Below, in pieces: positions 16,296 to 24,765 of a DNA stretch of 64,000 nucleotides. The notes below the pieces were generated by a model, which had not been told where the DNA came from, made no database searches, and saw only the letters and a program-made list of their open reading frames with translations. How positions within the stretch are numbered: the first letter of the stretch is position 1; each line of letters opens with the position of its first letter. The stretch is from Palsa-739 sp036512155 (GTDB lineage Bacteria > Actinomycetota > Thermoleophilia > Gaiellales > Gaiellaceae). The translations under genes were made by a program, and so were the position numbers. The stretch lies in assembly GCA_036512155.1 (NCBI GenBank), contig DATCBD010000058.1, positions 1-64,000 of the forward strand, read 5' to 3'.

Positions 16296-17330
16296 GTGCC
16301 GACCTACGATGCAATCGTCGTCGGTGGCGGACCTGCCGGGTCGACCTGTGCATACAGGCTCGCGACCGCGGGCAAGTCGGTGTTGCTGCTCGACCGGGCG
16401 CGGTTCCCGCGCGACAAGGCATGCGGGGGTGCGGTCACCGCCCGTGCGCTCCGGGAGATGCCCGTCGGGATCGAGCAAGTCGTGGAGACGACCGTGAGCC
16501 GGTTCGAGCTTCGGGCGCGCCATCGGCACGGGTTCTCCCGCGTCGCTGCGAGCCCGCTCGCGTACATGACCCAGCGCCACCGGCTCGACGCGTACCTCCT
16601 CGGCCGCGCCGTCGAAGCAGGCGTCGAGCTTCGAGAAGGGACGCCCGCGTCCGAGATCCGGCAGGACGGCGTCGACGACGACGGTGCTCGCGTCGTCATC
16701 GGCGCGGACGGCGCAAACGGCGTCTCCCGCCGACTGTTCGAGACGAAGCGCAGGAACGCCGTCGCGCTCGAGGGGAACCTCCCGCACAGCGAGGCCCCAG
16801 ACGAGCGCTATTCCGAGCGCCTCGTCCTCGAGTTCGGGACCGTCCCAGGCGGCTACGGATGGATCTTCCCGAAAGCCGACCACCTCAACGTCGGCGTCGG
16901 CGGATGGACGTCGGAAGGCCCCCATCTGCGCGATCACCTCGCGCGCCTCTGCGAGGCGCACGGCTTCGACCGCGACGCCCTGACAGACGTCCGCGGTCAC
17001 CTGCTGCCGTTCCGCAAGCGCGGCGCCGCCCTTGCCGCCGGGAGAATCGCACTCGTGGGCGACGCTGCCGGGCTGGCCGACCCTCTCTCGGGCGACGGGA
17101 TGTACGAGGCTGCGCTCTCGGCAAGGCTCGCCGCGGAACACGCACTGCGGATCCTCGCCGGCGAGCTCGACTGCTTCACCGGCTACACGCGCGAGCTCGC
17201 TGCCCGCCTCGCCCCCCTCATGCGCGTGTCGTGGGGGGCGAAGTTCGCGTTCGACCGCCTCCCCATGCTCTCGTTCACGGTCGCGAGGACGCCGCAGTTC
17301 TGGAACTACGTGGCGCAGACGTACGGCTGA
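16296..17330 (+). CDS. Geranylgeranyl-reductase family FAD oxidoreductase
   Basis: A 344-residue flavoprotein of the geranylgeranyl reductase group. The N-terminus is VPTYDAIVVGGGPAGSTCAYRLATAGKSVLLLDRARFPRDKACGG, including the diagnostic PRxKxCGG. The second motif VVIGADGANGVSRR and the FAD-closing GRIALVGDAAGLADPLSGDGMYEAALSARLAAEHAL are in place. These enzymes reduce isoprenoid side chains, for example of quinones. The GTG at 16296 starts directly on the Rossmann strand. No isoprenoid gene is adjacent, so the substrate is open. Confidence 0.85.
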   Translation: MPTYDAIVVGGGPAGSTCAYRLATAGKSVLLLDRARFPRDKACGGAVTARALREMPVGIEQVVETTVSRFELRARHRHGFSRVAASPLAYMTQRHRLDAYLLGRAVEAGVELREGTPASEIRQDGVDDDGARVVIGADGANGVSRRLFETKRRNAVALEGNLPHSEAPDERYSERLVLEFGTVPGGYGWIFPKADHLNVGVGGWTSEGPHLRDHLARLCEAHGFDRDALTDVRGHLLPFRKRGAALAAGRIALVGDAAGLADPLSGDGMYEAALSARLAAEHALRILAGELDCFTGYTRELAARLAPLMRVSWGAKFAFDRLPMLSFTVARTPQFWNYVAQTYG

Positions 17331-17367
17331 CGCACAGACTGCGCTCCATTTGTCAGACTGTCCGCCG

Positions 17368-17583
17368 ATGAGCTTCGAGACGGACATCAAGCCCCTCTTC
17401 CGCGAGCGCGACCGCGGGTCGATGCAGTCCCAATTCGATCTCTGGTCGTACGACGACGTCAACACGCACGCCGACGCGATCCTCGCCGTGCTCCGAGCGG
17501 GCACCATGCCCTGCGACGGCGCGTGGCCGGAGGCTGACGTCGAGCTCTTCGAGCGCTGGATCGCAGACGGCAAGCCCGCCTGA
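17368..17583 (+). CDS. Small cytochrome-c-domain-like protein lacking the haem motif
   Basis: A 71-residue soluble protein: a start near ETDIKPLFRERDRGSM, then FDLWSYDDVNTHADAILAVLRAGTMPCDGAWPEADVELFERWIADGKPA. It has the spacing of the last helices of a small cytochrome c domain, but CxxCH is missing and only one Cys remains, so covalent haem is impossible. I have seen similar small proteins left unannotated in bacteria. The ATG is 37 bp after the reductase stop; GACTGT six bases upstream may be a leaderless -10. Function is unknown. Confidence 0.72.
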   Translation: MSFETDIKPLFRERDRGSMQSQFDLWSYDDVNTHADAILAVLRAGTMPCDGAWPEADVELFERWIADGKPA

Positions 17584-17690
17584 GGAGGCCAAAAGGCCCC
17601 TTGCGCTACCGTGTGTCCAGCGTCCCGTGTTCTGACTCCCACACGAGCCCGCCGCTTGCTGTTCTGGGGAGTCGCCAAAGGGAGCGACAC

Positions 17691-17843
17691 ATGAGGAAGA
17701 GCCTGAAGCGTGTGCTCGAGCGTCTGCGTGCGGGCACCAACGGATTGCTGGGCAAGCGAGAGTCGATTCGCGGAGGCCTGCAGGAGCCGCAGCGGATGAC
17801 TGGACGCCTCGTGCCCGTGCGCGTGCGCGTGCATCAGAGCTAG
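17691..17843 (+). CDS. Small basic protein, 50 residues, unrecognised
   Basis: A short frame encoding MRKSLKRVLERLRAG followed by a Gly/Arg-rich stretch and ending in VPVRVRVHQS. About one third of residues are Arg or Lys. An AAGGGAG ribosome site lies just upstream of the ATG, and TACCGT at 17607-17612 is a possible -10, leaving a leader of about 70 bases. It ends 3 bp before the glycosyltransferase GTG. The supporting evidence is the ribosome site and fit to the gap; it could still be spurious. Confidence 0.4.
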   Translation: MRKSLKRVLERLRAGTNGLLGKRESIRGGLQEPQRMTGRLVPVRVRVHQS

Positions 17844-17846
17844 CGC

Positions 17847-20072
17847 GTGCGGACAGCGATCGTCACCACCTACCCGCCGCGAGCGTGCGGGATCGGCACC
17901 TTCTCGGCCGACTTGCGGGCAACGCTGCTCGGCGCGGACGGCATCGCGCGCGCCGATCTCGTCGCGGTCGTGAACGAGCCGTCGAGCCCGCAGCGGCGAG
18001 GTCTGCTGGCGACGATCCATCAGTCCGTGCGCGGCGACTACGTCCGTACCGCGCGGATGCTCGGGCGACTCGACGTCGACGTCGTGCTGCTCCAGCACGA
18101 ATACGGGATCTTCGGCGGTCGGGACGGCGAGTACGTCGTGTCGTTCGCCGAAGAGCTCGCGCAGCCGCTCGTCGTGACGCTGCACACCGTACTCTCGACG
18201 CCGTCGCCGCACCAGGCGCAAGTGTTGAGCGAGCTGTGCGCGCAAGCCGAGCTCGTGATCGTGATGACCGACACCGCGCTGCGGCTCGTCGTCGACTCCG
18301 GCGTCTGTCCCAAGGAGAAGGTGCGGGTCGTTCCGCACGGCGCGCCGCTTCGTCTCACCGCGCGTTCCGCAGGAGACGCTCGCACGGACGAGCGCTTCCA
18401 GCTCTCCACCTTCGGCCTGATCTCTCCCGGCAAGGGCCTCGAGACCGCGATCGAAGCGCTGCCGGCGATGGTCGCGCGGCATCCCGAGATCGTCTACGTC
18501 ATCGCGGGTCGCACCCATCCGGACATCGCACGCCGCGAAGGCGAGCGGTACCGCCTGATGCTCGAGCGGCGCGTGCTCGAGCTCGATTTGACCGAGCACG
18601 TGGAGTTCGACGACCGCTTCCTCTCCGTCGACGATCTCTCCGATCTGCTCGCCGCGACCGACGTGTTCGTGACGCCGTACCGCAACCGGGAGCAGATCGC
18701 GTCGGGCGCGCTCACGTTCGCGATCGCGGCCGGCTGCGGGATCGTCTCGACGCCGTACTGGTATGCGCAGGACATGCTCGCGTCGGGCGCCGGCACGCTC
18801 GTCCCGTTCGACGACCCGGCAGCGCTCGCCGGCGCGGTCTGCGCGTACGCGGACCATCCTGAGCGGCTCGCTTCGGCTCGAGCCGAAGCCCGGCGTATCG
18901 GCTCCTCGCTCGCCTGGCCGTCGGTCGCGAAGGAGACGGCGTCCGTGCTGAAGGAGGCATATGCGCTCGCGCCGCGCCGCCGCCCGTTCGGTGCAGCCGA
19001 TCTGCACCTGGCGAGCCTGCGCACCGACCACCTGCTCACCCTCGTCGACGACGTCGGCATCGTGCAGCACGCGCACGGGATCATTCCGAACCGCGCCAGC
19101 GGTTACTGCGTCGACGACGTCGCTCGCCTGGCCGTCGTGTCGCTCGCGCTTGCCGACCGCGGCGACCAGCAGGTCTGGACGTCGATCCTCAACCGCGCCC
19201 TCGCGTTCCTGCATGCCGCCGCAGGGGACGACGGAATGCGCAACTTCATGGGCTACGATCGGCGCTGGCTCGACGAGCCGCACGTCGGCGATCACGTGGG
19301 CCGCGCAGTCTGGGCGCTCGGCGAGATCCTTGCCACCGCGTGGATCCCGGCTGTCGTCGTGCCGGTGCGCGATCTGCTCGAGCGGCTCGTCCGCCCGCTT
19401 GCCGGCGACGTGTCGCTGCGGACGGCCGCCTACACGGTCCTCGGCCTGTCGCGCGTCGACGCCGACCGGCTCACGCCCGACACGCTTCGCCTGCTCGAGC
19501 GCCTGACCGAGCAGCTCGCCGACGCGTACCGCGACACCGCCTCGGAGGACTGGCGCTGGTTCGAGGACAAGCTCACCTACGACAACGCGCGCCTCTCGCA
19601 GGCGTTGATCAGCGGCGGCACCGCGCTCAACCGCGACGATCTCGTCGAGCTCGGGCTGGAATCCCTCGCCTGGCTCGGCGACGAGTGCGGCCTCGATTCC
19701 GGGCCACTGCGGCTGCCGGGCCATCTCGGCAGGCGCCGGGGCGAGCCTGCCCCCGGCGACGGCGACGAGCAGCCGCTCGATGCGGCCGCGCTCGTCGAGG
19801 CCGAGCTGGCTGCATTCGCGGTCACGCACAAAGCCGACCACGGCATCAGGGCGACTCGCGCGTTCGAGTGGTTCCTCGGGTTGAACCGCCTGCAGCGACC
19901 CCTGTACGACTTCGCGACCGGCGGCTGCAGCGACGGCCTCGGCGACGACGCGCTCAACGACAACGAGGGCGCCGAATCGACGCTCGCGTTCCACCGCGCC
20001 GCGGTCGTCCTCGACGCAGCCGGCGTGCGCGCAGCCGTCCGCGAGCGCAGGCTCGAGCCGGCCGCCGCATGA
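17847..20072 (+). CDS. GT4 glycosyltransferase fused to an alpha/alpha-toroid domain
   Basis: A 741-residue two-domain protein. Residues 1 to about 380 form a GT-B glycosyltransferase of family 4: TTYPPRACGIGTFSADLRATL at the N-terminus, HGAP near 170, STFGLISPGKGLETAIEALP, and the nucleotide-sugar region DVFVTPYRNREQIASGALTFAIAAG. Residues about 390-735 form an all-helical repeat with RASGYCVDDVARLAVVSLALADR, EDWRWFEDKLTYDNARLSQALI and CSDGLGDDALNDNEGAESTLAFHRA, consistent with an alpha/alpha toroid such as in glycosidases. The next gene, a GH130, overlaps it by ATGA. Domain coupling suggests building and trimming of one glycan, probably mannose-based. Confidence 0.85.
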   Translation: MRTAIVTTYPPRACGIGTFSADLRATLLGADGIARADLVAVVNEPSSPQRRGLLATIHQSVRGDYVRTARMLGRLDVDVVLLQHEYGIFGGRDGEYVVSFAEELAQPLVVTLHTVLSTPSPHQAQVLSELCAQAELVIVMTDTALRLVVDSGVCPKEKVRVVPHGAPLRLTARSAGDARTDERFQLSTFGLISPGKGLETAIEALPAMVARHPEIVYVIAGRTHPDIARREGERYRLMLERRVLELDLTEHVEFDDRFLSVDDLSDLLAATDVFVTPYRNREQIASGALTFAIAAGCGIVSTPYWYAQDMLASGAGTLVPFDDPAALAGAVCAYADHPERLASARAEARRIGSSLAWPSVAKETASVLKEAYALAPRRRPFGAADLHLASLRTDHLLTLVDDVGIVQHAHGIIPNRASGYCVDDVARLAVVSLALADRGDQQVWTSILNRALAFLHAAAGDDGMRNFMGYDRRWLDEPHVGDHVGRAVWALGEILATAWIPAVVVPVRDLLERLVRPLAGDVSLRTAAYTVLGLSRVDADRLTPDTLRLLERLTEQLADAYRDTASEDWRWFEDKLTYDNARLSQALISGGTALNRDDLVELGLESLAWLGDECGLDSGPLRLPGHLGRRRGEPAPGDGDEQPLDAAALVEAELAAFAVTHKADHGIRATRAFEWFLGLNRLQRPLYDFATGGCSDGLGDDALNDNEGAESTLAFHRAAVVLDAAGVRAAVRERRLEPAAA

Positions 20073-21016
20073 GGCAGCGCGAGCTCCTCGAACGTCACGC
20101 CTCCAACCCGATCCTCACCGCCGAGGACTGGCCGTATCCCGTCAATGCGGTCTTCAACCCCGCCGCGGCACAGGTCGACGGGCAAACCGTCCTGCTCGCG
20201 CGGGTCGAAGACCGGCGGGGGATCTCACACCTCACCGTCGCCCGCTCCGCGAACGGCATCGACGACTGGACGATCGACCCGACGCCGCTGCTCGCACCCG
20301 ACGACGAAACGGTGAGCGAGCAGTGGGGGTTCGAGGATCCCCGTGTCGTCTGGGTGAACGAGCTCGCGCGCTGGGTGATCACCTGCACCGCGTACGGCCC
20401 GGCCGGGCCGGCGGTCTTCCTCGCGACGACCGAGGATTTCTCGACCGTCGAGCGGTACGGGATCGTCCGCCATCCCGAGGACAAGAACGCAGCCCTGCTG
20501 CCGCACCGCATCGACGGGCGCTGGGTGCTCCTCCACCGGCCGAAGACAGAGTTCGGCGGCGCGCGCGGGGAGATCCTGCTCTCGCGTTCGGCTGACCTCG
20601 TCAGCTGGAGCTCGCCGGAGGAGGTGCTCAAGCCGCGGGCCGGCGCCTGGTGGGACTCGCTCCGCATCGGCATCGGGCCGCCGCCGCTGCTCACCGAGCA
20701 CGGCTGGCTGCTCATCTACCACGGCGTCAAGGACACGGTCGCGGGAGGGATCTACCGCGTCGGCCTCGCGCTGCTCGACCTCGACGAGCCGACGCGCGTC
20801 CTGCGACGGCTGCCGACGTGGGCGCTCGCACCGGTCGCACCGTACGAACGCACGGGCGACGTCCCCAACGTCGTGTTCCCGTGCGGCGTCGTGCACGACG
20901 AAGCGACCGACCTGGTGCGGTTGTACTACGGCGCCGCCGACAGCACTATCTGCCTCGCGACCGCGCGCCTCGCCGACCTGCTCGACGCCGTGCTCGCGGC
21001 GCCCGCAGACGTCTAG
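20069..21016 (+). CDS. GH130 family glycosidase/mannoside phosphorylase
   Basis: A 315-residue five-bladed propeller of glycoside hydrolase family 130. Motifs are NPILTAEDWPYPVNAVFNPAAA, LLARVEDRRGISHL, and GFEDPRVVW with D90 as the proposed proton donor, then KNAALLPHRIDGRWVLLHRP. Family members phosphorolyse or hydrolyse beta-mannosides. Its ATG overlaps the glycosyltransferase stop and its own TAG overlaps that of the convergent GT4 in a single CTAG. Whether it is a phosphorylase cannot be read here. Confidence 0.9.
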   Translation: MRQRELLERHASNPILTAEDWPYPVNAVFNPAAAQVDGQTVLLARVEDRRGISHLTVARSANGIDDWTIDPTPLLAPDDETVSEQWGFEDPRVVWVNELARWVITCTAYGPAGPAVFLATTEDFSTVERYGIVRHPEDKNAALLPHRIDGRWVLLHRPKTEFGGARGEILLSRSADLVSWSSPEEVLKPRAGAWWDSLRIGIGPPPLLTEHGWLLIYHGVKDTVAGGIYRVGLALLDLDEPTRVLRRLPTWALAPVAPYERTGDVPNVVFPCGVVHDEATDLVRLYYGAADSTICLATARLADLLDAVLAAPADV

Positions 21017-22035
21017 CCTGCGGTTATCGCCCGGTAGAGGCGGAGGTAGTCGTCCACCATCCGCTCGGCGTCGAAGCGGCGCTCCACCGACGCACGGACG
21101 GCGTTCGCGTCGAGATCCGCGGCCAAGCCGACCGCAGTCGCCGCTTCGGCCGCCGACGTGACGAGAAAGCCGTTCTCGCCGTGACGGACGATCTCGGTCA
21201 TGGATCCGCGCGGATGCGCGATCACCGGCGTCCCGCAGGCCATCGCCTCGACGACGCTGAAGCCGAACGGCTCGTCGAAGTCGACGAGGTGCAGGAGCGC
21301 CCGCGCGCCGCCGAGCACTTCACCGCGCCGATCGGGGCCGACCGGTCCGATGTAGGAGACCCGTTCGCCGTCGACGCGCGGCTGCACGAAGCGTTGGAAG
21401 TACTCGTCGTCCTGGACGATCCCGGCGATGACGAGCGGCACGCCCGCGCGCTCGGCCACGTCGATCGCTTCGGCCGTTCCCTTGTCCGGGTGGATCCTGC
21501 CGAAGAACAGCACGTAGTCCCGCGGGCCGGCCCCCACCTCGAACTCGCGCGTATCGATGCCGTGGTGGATCGTGGCTGCGTAGTCGAGACGCTCGTGCCG
21601 GTCCGCGTCGCTGATCGCCACGTAGTAGCTGCCGCTGTTGTACTTCTCGTACACCGCGACGATCCGCTCGGACGAGAAGCCGTGGATCGTCGTCACGACG
21701 GGCGTGCGCACGAGCCGGCTGTAGGTCAGCGGCAGGAAGTCGAAGCTGTTGTGGATGACGTCGAACTCCGCGGCCCGCTCGAACACGGCAGCGATGTGCA
21801 GTCCCTCCCACACTTTCGCGTCCAGTGACGGGTCCTCCGAGTAACCGGTCGGCGCGCTCCCCACCAGGTGGGCGCTCGTGATCGAGTCGGCCGTGGCGAA
21901 GAGCGTGACGTCGACCCCTCGCGCCACCAGTCCCTCGGTCAGGAGCGAGACGAACTGCTCCCACGGCCCGTAATGGCGGGGCGGGACCCGCCAGGAGATC
22001 GGAGCCAGCATCCCGACCCGGAGCTCATCGGCCAC
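21013..22035 (-). CDS. GT4 family glycosyltransferase
   Basis: A 340-residue GT-B enzyme. Seen are APISWRVPPRHYGPWEQFVSLLTEGLVARGVDVTLFAT, a central TTIHGFSSERIVAVY, VLFFGRIHPDKGTAEAIDVAERAG and the donor-binding EPFGFSVVEAMACGTPVIAHPRGSMTEIV with the E-x7-E pattern. The start GTG 22035 has TAGTTT at 22042-22047 (minus strand) six bases upstream, so it is leaderless. It faces the GT4/GH130 operon tail to tail and probably belongs to the same glycan pathway. The donor sugar is unknown. Confidence 0.9.
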   Translation of the reverse strand: MADELRVGMLAPISWRVPPRHYGPWEQFVSLLTEGLVARGVDVTLFATADSITSAHLVGSAPTGYSEDPSLDAKVWEGLHIAAVFERAAEFDVIHNSFDFLPLTYSRLVRTPVVTTIHGFSSERIVAVYEKYNSGSYYVAISDADRHERLDYAATIHHGIDTREFEVGAGPRDYVLFFGRIHPDKGTAEAIDVAERAGVPLVIAGIVQDDEYFQRFVQPRVDGERVSYIGPVGPDRRGEVLGGARALLHLVDFDEPFGFSVVEAMACGTPVIAHPRGSMTEIVRHGENGFLVTSAAEAATAVGLAADLDANAVRASVERRFDAERMVDDYLRLYRAITAG

Positions 22036-22041
22036 GGGGCC

Positions 22042-22084
22042 AAACTAGCGCCGCCGCCCGGCGTCCTACCCTGTGCCGTAGGGT
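22042..22084. promoter_or_regulatory. Divergent leaderless -10 boxes
   Basis: TAGTTT (22042-22047, minus strand, 6 bases before GTG 22035) and TAGGGT (22079-22084, plus strand, 7 bases before ATG 22092) serve the GT4 gene and the 82-residue protein. The starts are 56 bp apart, so their -35 regions must share the same short spacer. Confidence 0.55.
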
Positions 22085-22091
22085 GAGGGGG

Positions 22092-22340
22092 ATGAATGCG
22101 ATCAACGACACGGTGATCATCCGCGTGCCCGGGAGCCCGGAGATCCTCTGGCGGACGCAGCGGATGGTGAGCCTCGGCGCCGATGCCGAGCTCGCCGCGA
22201 GCATCGCGAACAGCGACGCGGACGTGCACGACATCGAGCGACTGCTCGAGGCCGGCTGCTCGCTCGAGCTCGCCTGGACGATCACGCGTCCGATCGAAGA
22301 GCAGCCGCACGTCGTCGACGCCGCCGCCGACCCGGCGTAG
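22092..22340 (+). CDS. Small hypothetical protein, 82 residues
   Basis: I do not recognise this protein. It begins MNAINDTVIIRVPGSPEILW, and a helical stretch LGADAELAASIANSDADVHDIERLLEAGCSLELAWTIT follows, ending in an acidic tail. The pattern is of a small, soluble, mostly helical acidic protein with one Cys. The start ATG 22092 is preferred over an upstream GTG at 22083 because the latter lies inside the -10 hexamer TAGGGT. It is divergent from the GT4 gene and convergent with the MFS exporter. Confidence 0.65.
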   Translation: MNAINDTVIIRVPGSPEILWRTQRMVSLGADAELAASIANSDADVHDIERLLEAGCSLELAWTITRPIEEQPHVVDAAADPA

Positions 22341-22351
22341 CCCGACCCTTC

Positions 22352-23761
22352 TCAGGTAACGCTGGGCTCTACTCGAAGCCCGGCTTCGCGCCGCCCCGGA
22401 ACGAGCAGGGCAGCCAGCGCGCAGACGACAAGGAACGCGGTCGCCATGACGAACGTATCGGTGAATCCGGTGCTCGCGGGGAGGCCGTGGTGCGTGTGCC
22501 CGGCGATGAACGTCGCGGCGAGCTGCCCGCCGAGCGCGCCGCCGATGGTGCGCATGACCGTGTTCATCCCTCCGGCGGCACCGGTCTGCTCGGGGCGCAC
22601 CGCCTCCACGATGAGGTTCCCGAGCGCGGCGAACGCGAGGCCGATGCCGATGCCGAGGAGCGCCGCGCTGATGAGCATGTCGTACGGATGCGCGTGAACA
22701 GCGGCCAGGAAGCCGAAGGCGGCGGCGGTGACGATGGATCCCGCGACGACCGCGCGCTTCGACCCGAACCGGAACGCGATCACGCCGGCCAACGACCCGA
22801 CGATCACCATGCCGATCGTCGACGGCAACAGGTAGAGGCCCGACTGGACGACGGACGCGCCGAAGCCACCCGACCTGCGCGACAACTGCGCGAACTGCGG
22901 GAACACGATGAAGGACGAGTACATGCCGGCGCCGAGGAGGAACGCGGTCAGGTTCGTCGTCCAGACGCCGCGAATGCGCATCATCGTCATGTCGATCAGG
23001 GGCTCCGCGCTCCGCGTCTCCACCGCCACCCACGCCGCGCACAACGCGAGTCCTACGACCAGCAGGCCGAGCGTGCGCGCCGAGCCCCAGCCCCACGTCG
23101 TCGTCTCGCTGACCGCGACGAGCGAGAGCGAGACGCCGGCGCTCATGAGCGCGGCGGCCGTCCAGTTGATCCGCCCGGGCACGCGCACGGGAGACTCCGG
23201 CACGTACCGCCACGTGCAGAACGTCGCCGGCACGATCAGCACGAGCGGCATCCAGAAGAGCCAGTGCCAGCTCAGATGCTCGGCGACGAGGCCGCCGGCG
23301 ACGATGCCGACGCCTCCTCCCACACCGAGGATCGCCGAGATCAAGCCGATGCTCCCCGCCACCTTCTCGCGCGGGAACTCGTCGCGGATGATCCCGAACG
23401 ACAGCGGAAAGATGCCGCCGGCGACGCCCTGCAAGACGCGCGCGACGATCAGCAGCGGGAGCGAGTCGGCCAGTCCCGCGAGCACCGTGCCGGCGGCGAG
23501 CACGACGAGCGTCCATACGAGCACGCGCTCCTTGCCGAACATGTCGCCCAAACGCCCGAGGATCGCAGTGCCGACCGACGCGGAGAGCAGATAGCCGGTG
23601 AGCAACCAGGTCACGCCCGTCTCGCTCGTGTGCAGCGCGTGCTGGATGGTCGGCAGCGCAGGGATGACGGCAGAGCTGAGGATCGAATATGCGAGGCCGG
23701 AGACCGAGAGGACAGCCAGCGTGACGTTCGGATGCACCCGGTCCACGTGCGGCACGCTCAC
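22352..23761 (-). CDS. MFS drug exporter, DHA2 (EmrB/QacA-like)
   Basis: A 469-residue transporter with about 14 membrane helices. Family motifs are WLLTGYLLSASVGTAILGRLGDMFGKERV (motif A region), RVLQGVAGGIFPLSFGIIRDEF and the motif-C region GGVGIVAGGLVAEHLSWHWLFWM. It is expected to exchange protons for amphipathic drugs. The start is GTG 23761: TACGGT at 23768-23773 (minus strand) lies exactly six bases upstream, ruling out the TTG at 23764 as the first codon. No regulator is adjacent. Confidence 0.9.
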   Translation of the reverse strand: MSVPHVDRVHPNVTLAVLSVSGLAYSILSSAVIPALPTIQHALHTSETGVTWLLTGYLLSASVGTAILGRLGDMFGKERVLVWTLVVLAAGTVLAGLADSLPLLIVARVLQGVAGGIFPLSFGIIRDEFPREKVAGSIGLISAILGVGGGVGIVAGGLVAEHLSWHWLFWMPLVLIVPATFCTWRYVPESPVRVPGRINWTAAALMSAGVSLSLVAVSETTTWGWGSARTLGLLVVGLALCAAWVAVETRSAEPLIDMTMMRIRGVWTTNLTAFLLGAGMYSSFIVFPQFAQLSRRSGGFGASVVQSGLYLLPSTIGMVIVGSLAGVIAFRFGSKRAVVAGSIVTAAAFGFLAAVHAHPYDMLISAALLGIGIGLAFAALGNLIVEAVRPEQTGAAGGMNTVMRTIGGALGGQLAATFIAGHTHHGLPASTGFTDTFVMATAFLVVCALAALLVPGRREAGLRVEPSVT

Positions 23762-23781
23762 CAACTCACCGTACCCGTGCG

Positions 23782-24729
23782 TTAGACGGTGACGACGACC
23801 TTGCCGCGTGCGTGGCCTGCTTCGAGGTAGGCCACCGCCTCCGGAGCCTCGCTAAGCGGATAGGTCCGGTCGATGACCGGCGTCACTTTGCCCGACTCCA
23901 TGAGCTCGCTCAGCACGAGGAGGTCGGCGCGATCGATCTTCGCGATGAACGTCAGGAGCCGGTGACCGACGAACAGATTGAGCAGCAGCGTCTTGACGAG
24001 GCCGCCGACGCCTCCTTCGCCGCCGATGAGGACGGCCGTCCCTTTCGGCGTCAGGACGCGCCGGATCTCCGACAGCGGTCGGTTGCCGACCATGTCGAGC
24101 ACGACGTCGTACTGCTGCCCCTGGCGCACGAAATCCTCGGTGGTGTAGTCGACGACCTCGTCCGCGCCGATCGAGCGGACCAGCTCGACGTTGTGCGTGC
24201 TGCACACGCCGGTCACGTGCGCGCCGTACGACTTCGCGATCTGTACGGCGAACGTGCCCACGCCTCCGGCCGCGCCGTTGATCAACACCCGCTGGCCCGA
24301 TTGGAGGCGCGCCTTGTCGCGCACCCCCTGCAGTGCAGTGCAACCGGCGATCGCGACGGCGCCGGCCTCCTCGAACGAGAGGTTCGTCGGCTTCGGGAGG
24401 AAGTTCTTGCCGCCTGCGACGTATTCGGCGAGCGAGCCGCTGCGGGCGCCGAAGATCTCGTCGCCGGGCTTGAACGCGGTCACGTTCGCGCCGACGGCCT
24501 CGACGACGCCGGCGACGTCGGTTCCGGGGACGGGCTGTTTCGGCTGCCGGAGCCCGAACATGAGGCGCGCGACAAACGGTGTGCCGCCGGTCATGTGCCA
24601 GTCGGCGGGGTTGATGCCGGCGGCGCGCACGCGGACGAGGACGTCGTCGTCGCCCACCTCCGGCCGCTCGATCTCCTCGAGCCGGAGATTCTCCGGAGGG
24701 CCGTACCGCCGCTGCACGATCGCCTTCAT
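23782..24729 (-). CDS. Zinc-free quinone oxidoreductase-like MDR enzyme
   Basis: A 315-residue NAD(P)-dependent medium-chain reductase. KAIVQRRYGPPENLRLEEIERPEV starts the catalytic domain, AGINPADWHMTGG and GTDVAGVVEAVG follow, and the Rossmann motif is INGAAGGVGTFAVQIAKSYGAHV. Structural zinc cysteines are absent, as in the quinone/enone reductase branch. The start ATG 24729 has TACGCT six bases upstream (24736-24741, minus strand); an earlier ATG would lie upstream of this promoter. Confidence 0.88.
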   Translation of the reverse strand: MKAIVQRRYGPPENLRLEEIERPEVGDDDVLVRVRAAGINPADWHMTGGTPFVARLMFGLRQPKQPVPGTDVAGVVEAVGANVTAFKPGDEIFGARSGSLAEYVAGGKNFLPKPTNLSFEEAGAVAIAGCTALQGVRDKARLQSGQRVLINGAAGGVGTFAVQIAKSYGAHVTGVCSTHNVELVRSIGADEVVDYTTEDFVRQGQQYDVVLDMVGNRPLSEIRRVLTPKGTAVLIGGEGGVGGLVKTLLLNLFVGHRLLTFIAKIDRADLLVLSELMESGKVTPVIDRTYPLSEAPEAVAYLEAGHARGKVVVTV

Positions 24730-24756
24730 ACGTACAGCGTACGTGGACGTACAGCG
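24730..24756. repeat. Two 10-bp direct repeats upstream of the quinone reductase
   Basis: ACGTACAGCG occurs at 24730-24739 and again at 24747-24756, 17 bp apart start to start. The first copy overlaps the proposed -10 box. They may be regulator half-sites; no regulator is identified. Confidence 0.4.
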
Positions 24757-24765
24757 CAAAGCTTG

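Noticed and set aside
17583..17602. Hairpin GAGG-A-GGCC/AAAA/GGCC-C-CTT as a terminator
   Set aside because: The stem is interrupted by an A-C mismatch and there is no T-tract; too weak to call.
15681..19994. A 1437-codon open frame on the minus strand
   Set aside because: It runs antisense to the VOC, reductase and glycosyltransferase genes, is Arg/Glu/Asp-rich without any domain, and is a by-product of high G+C codon bias.
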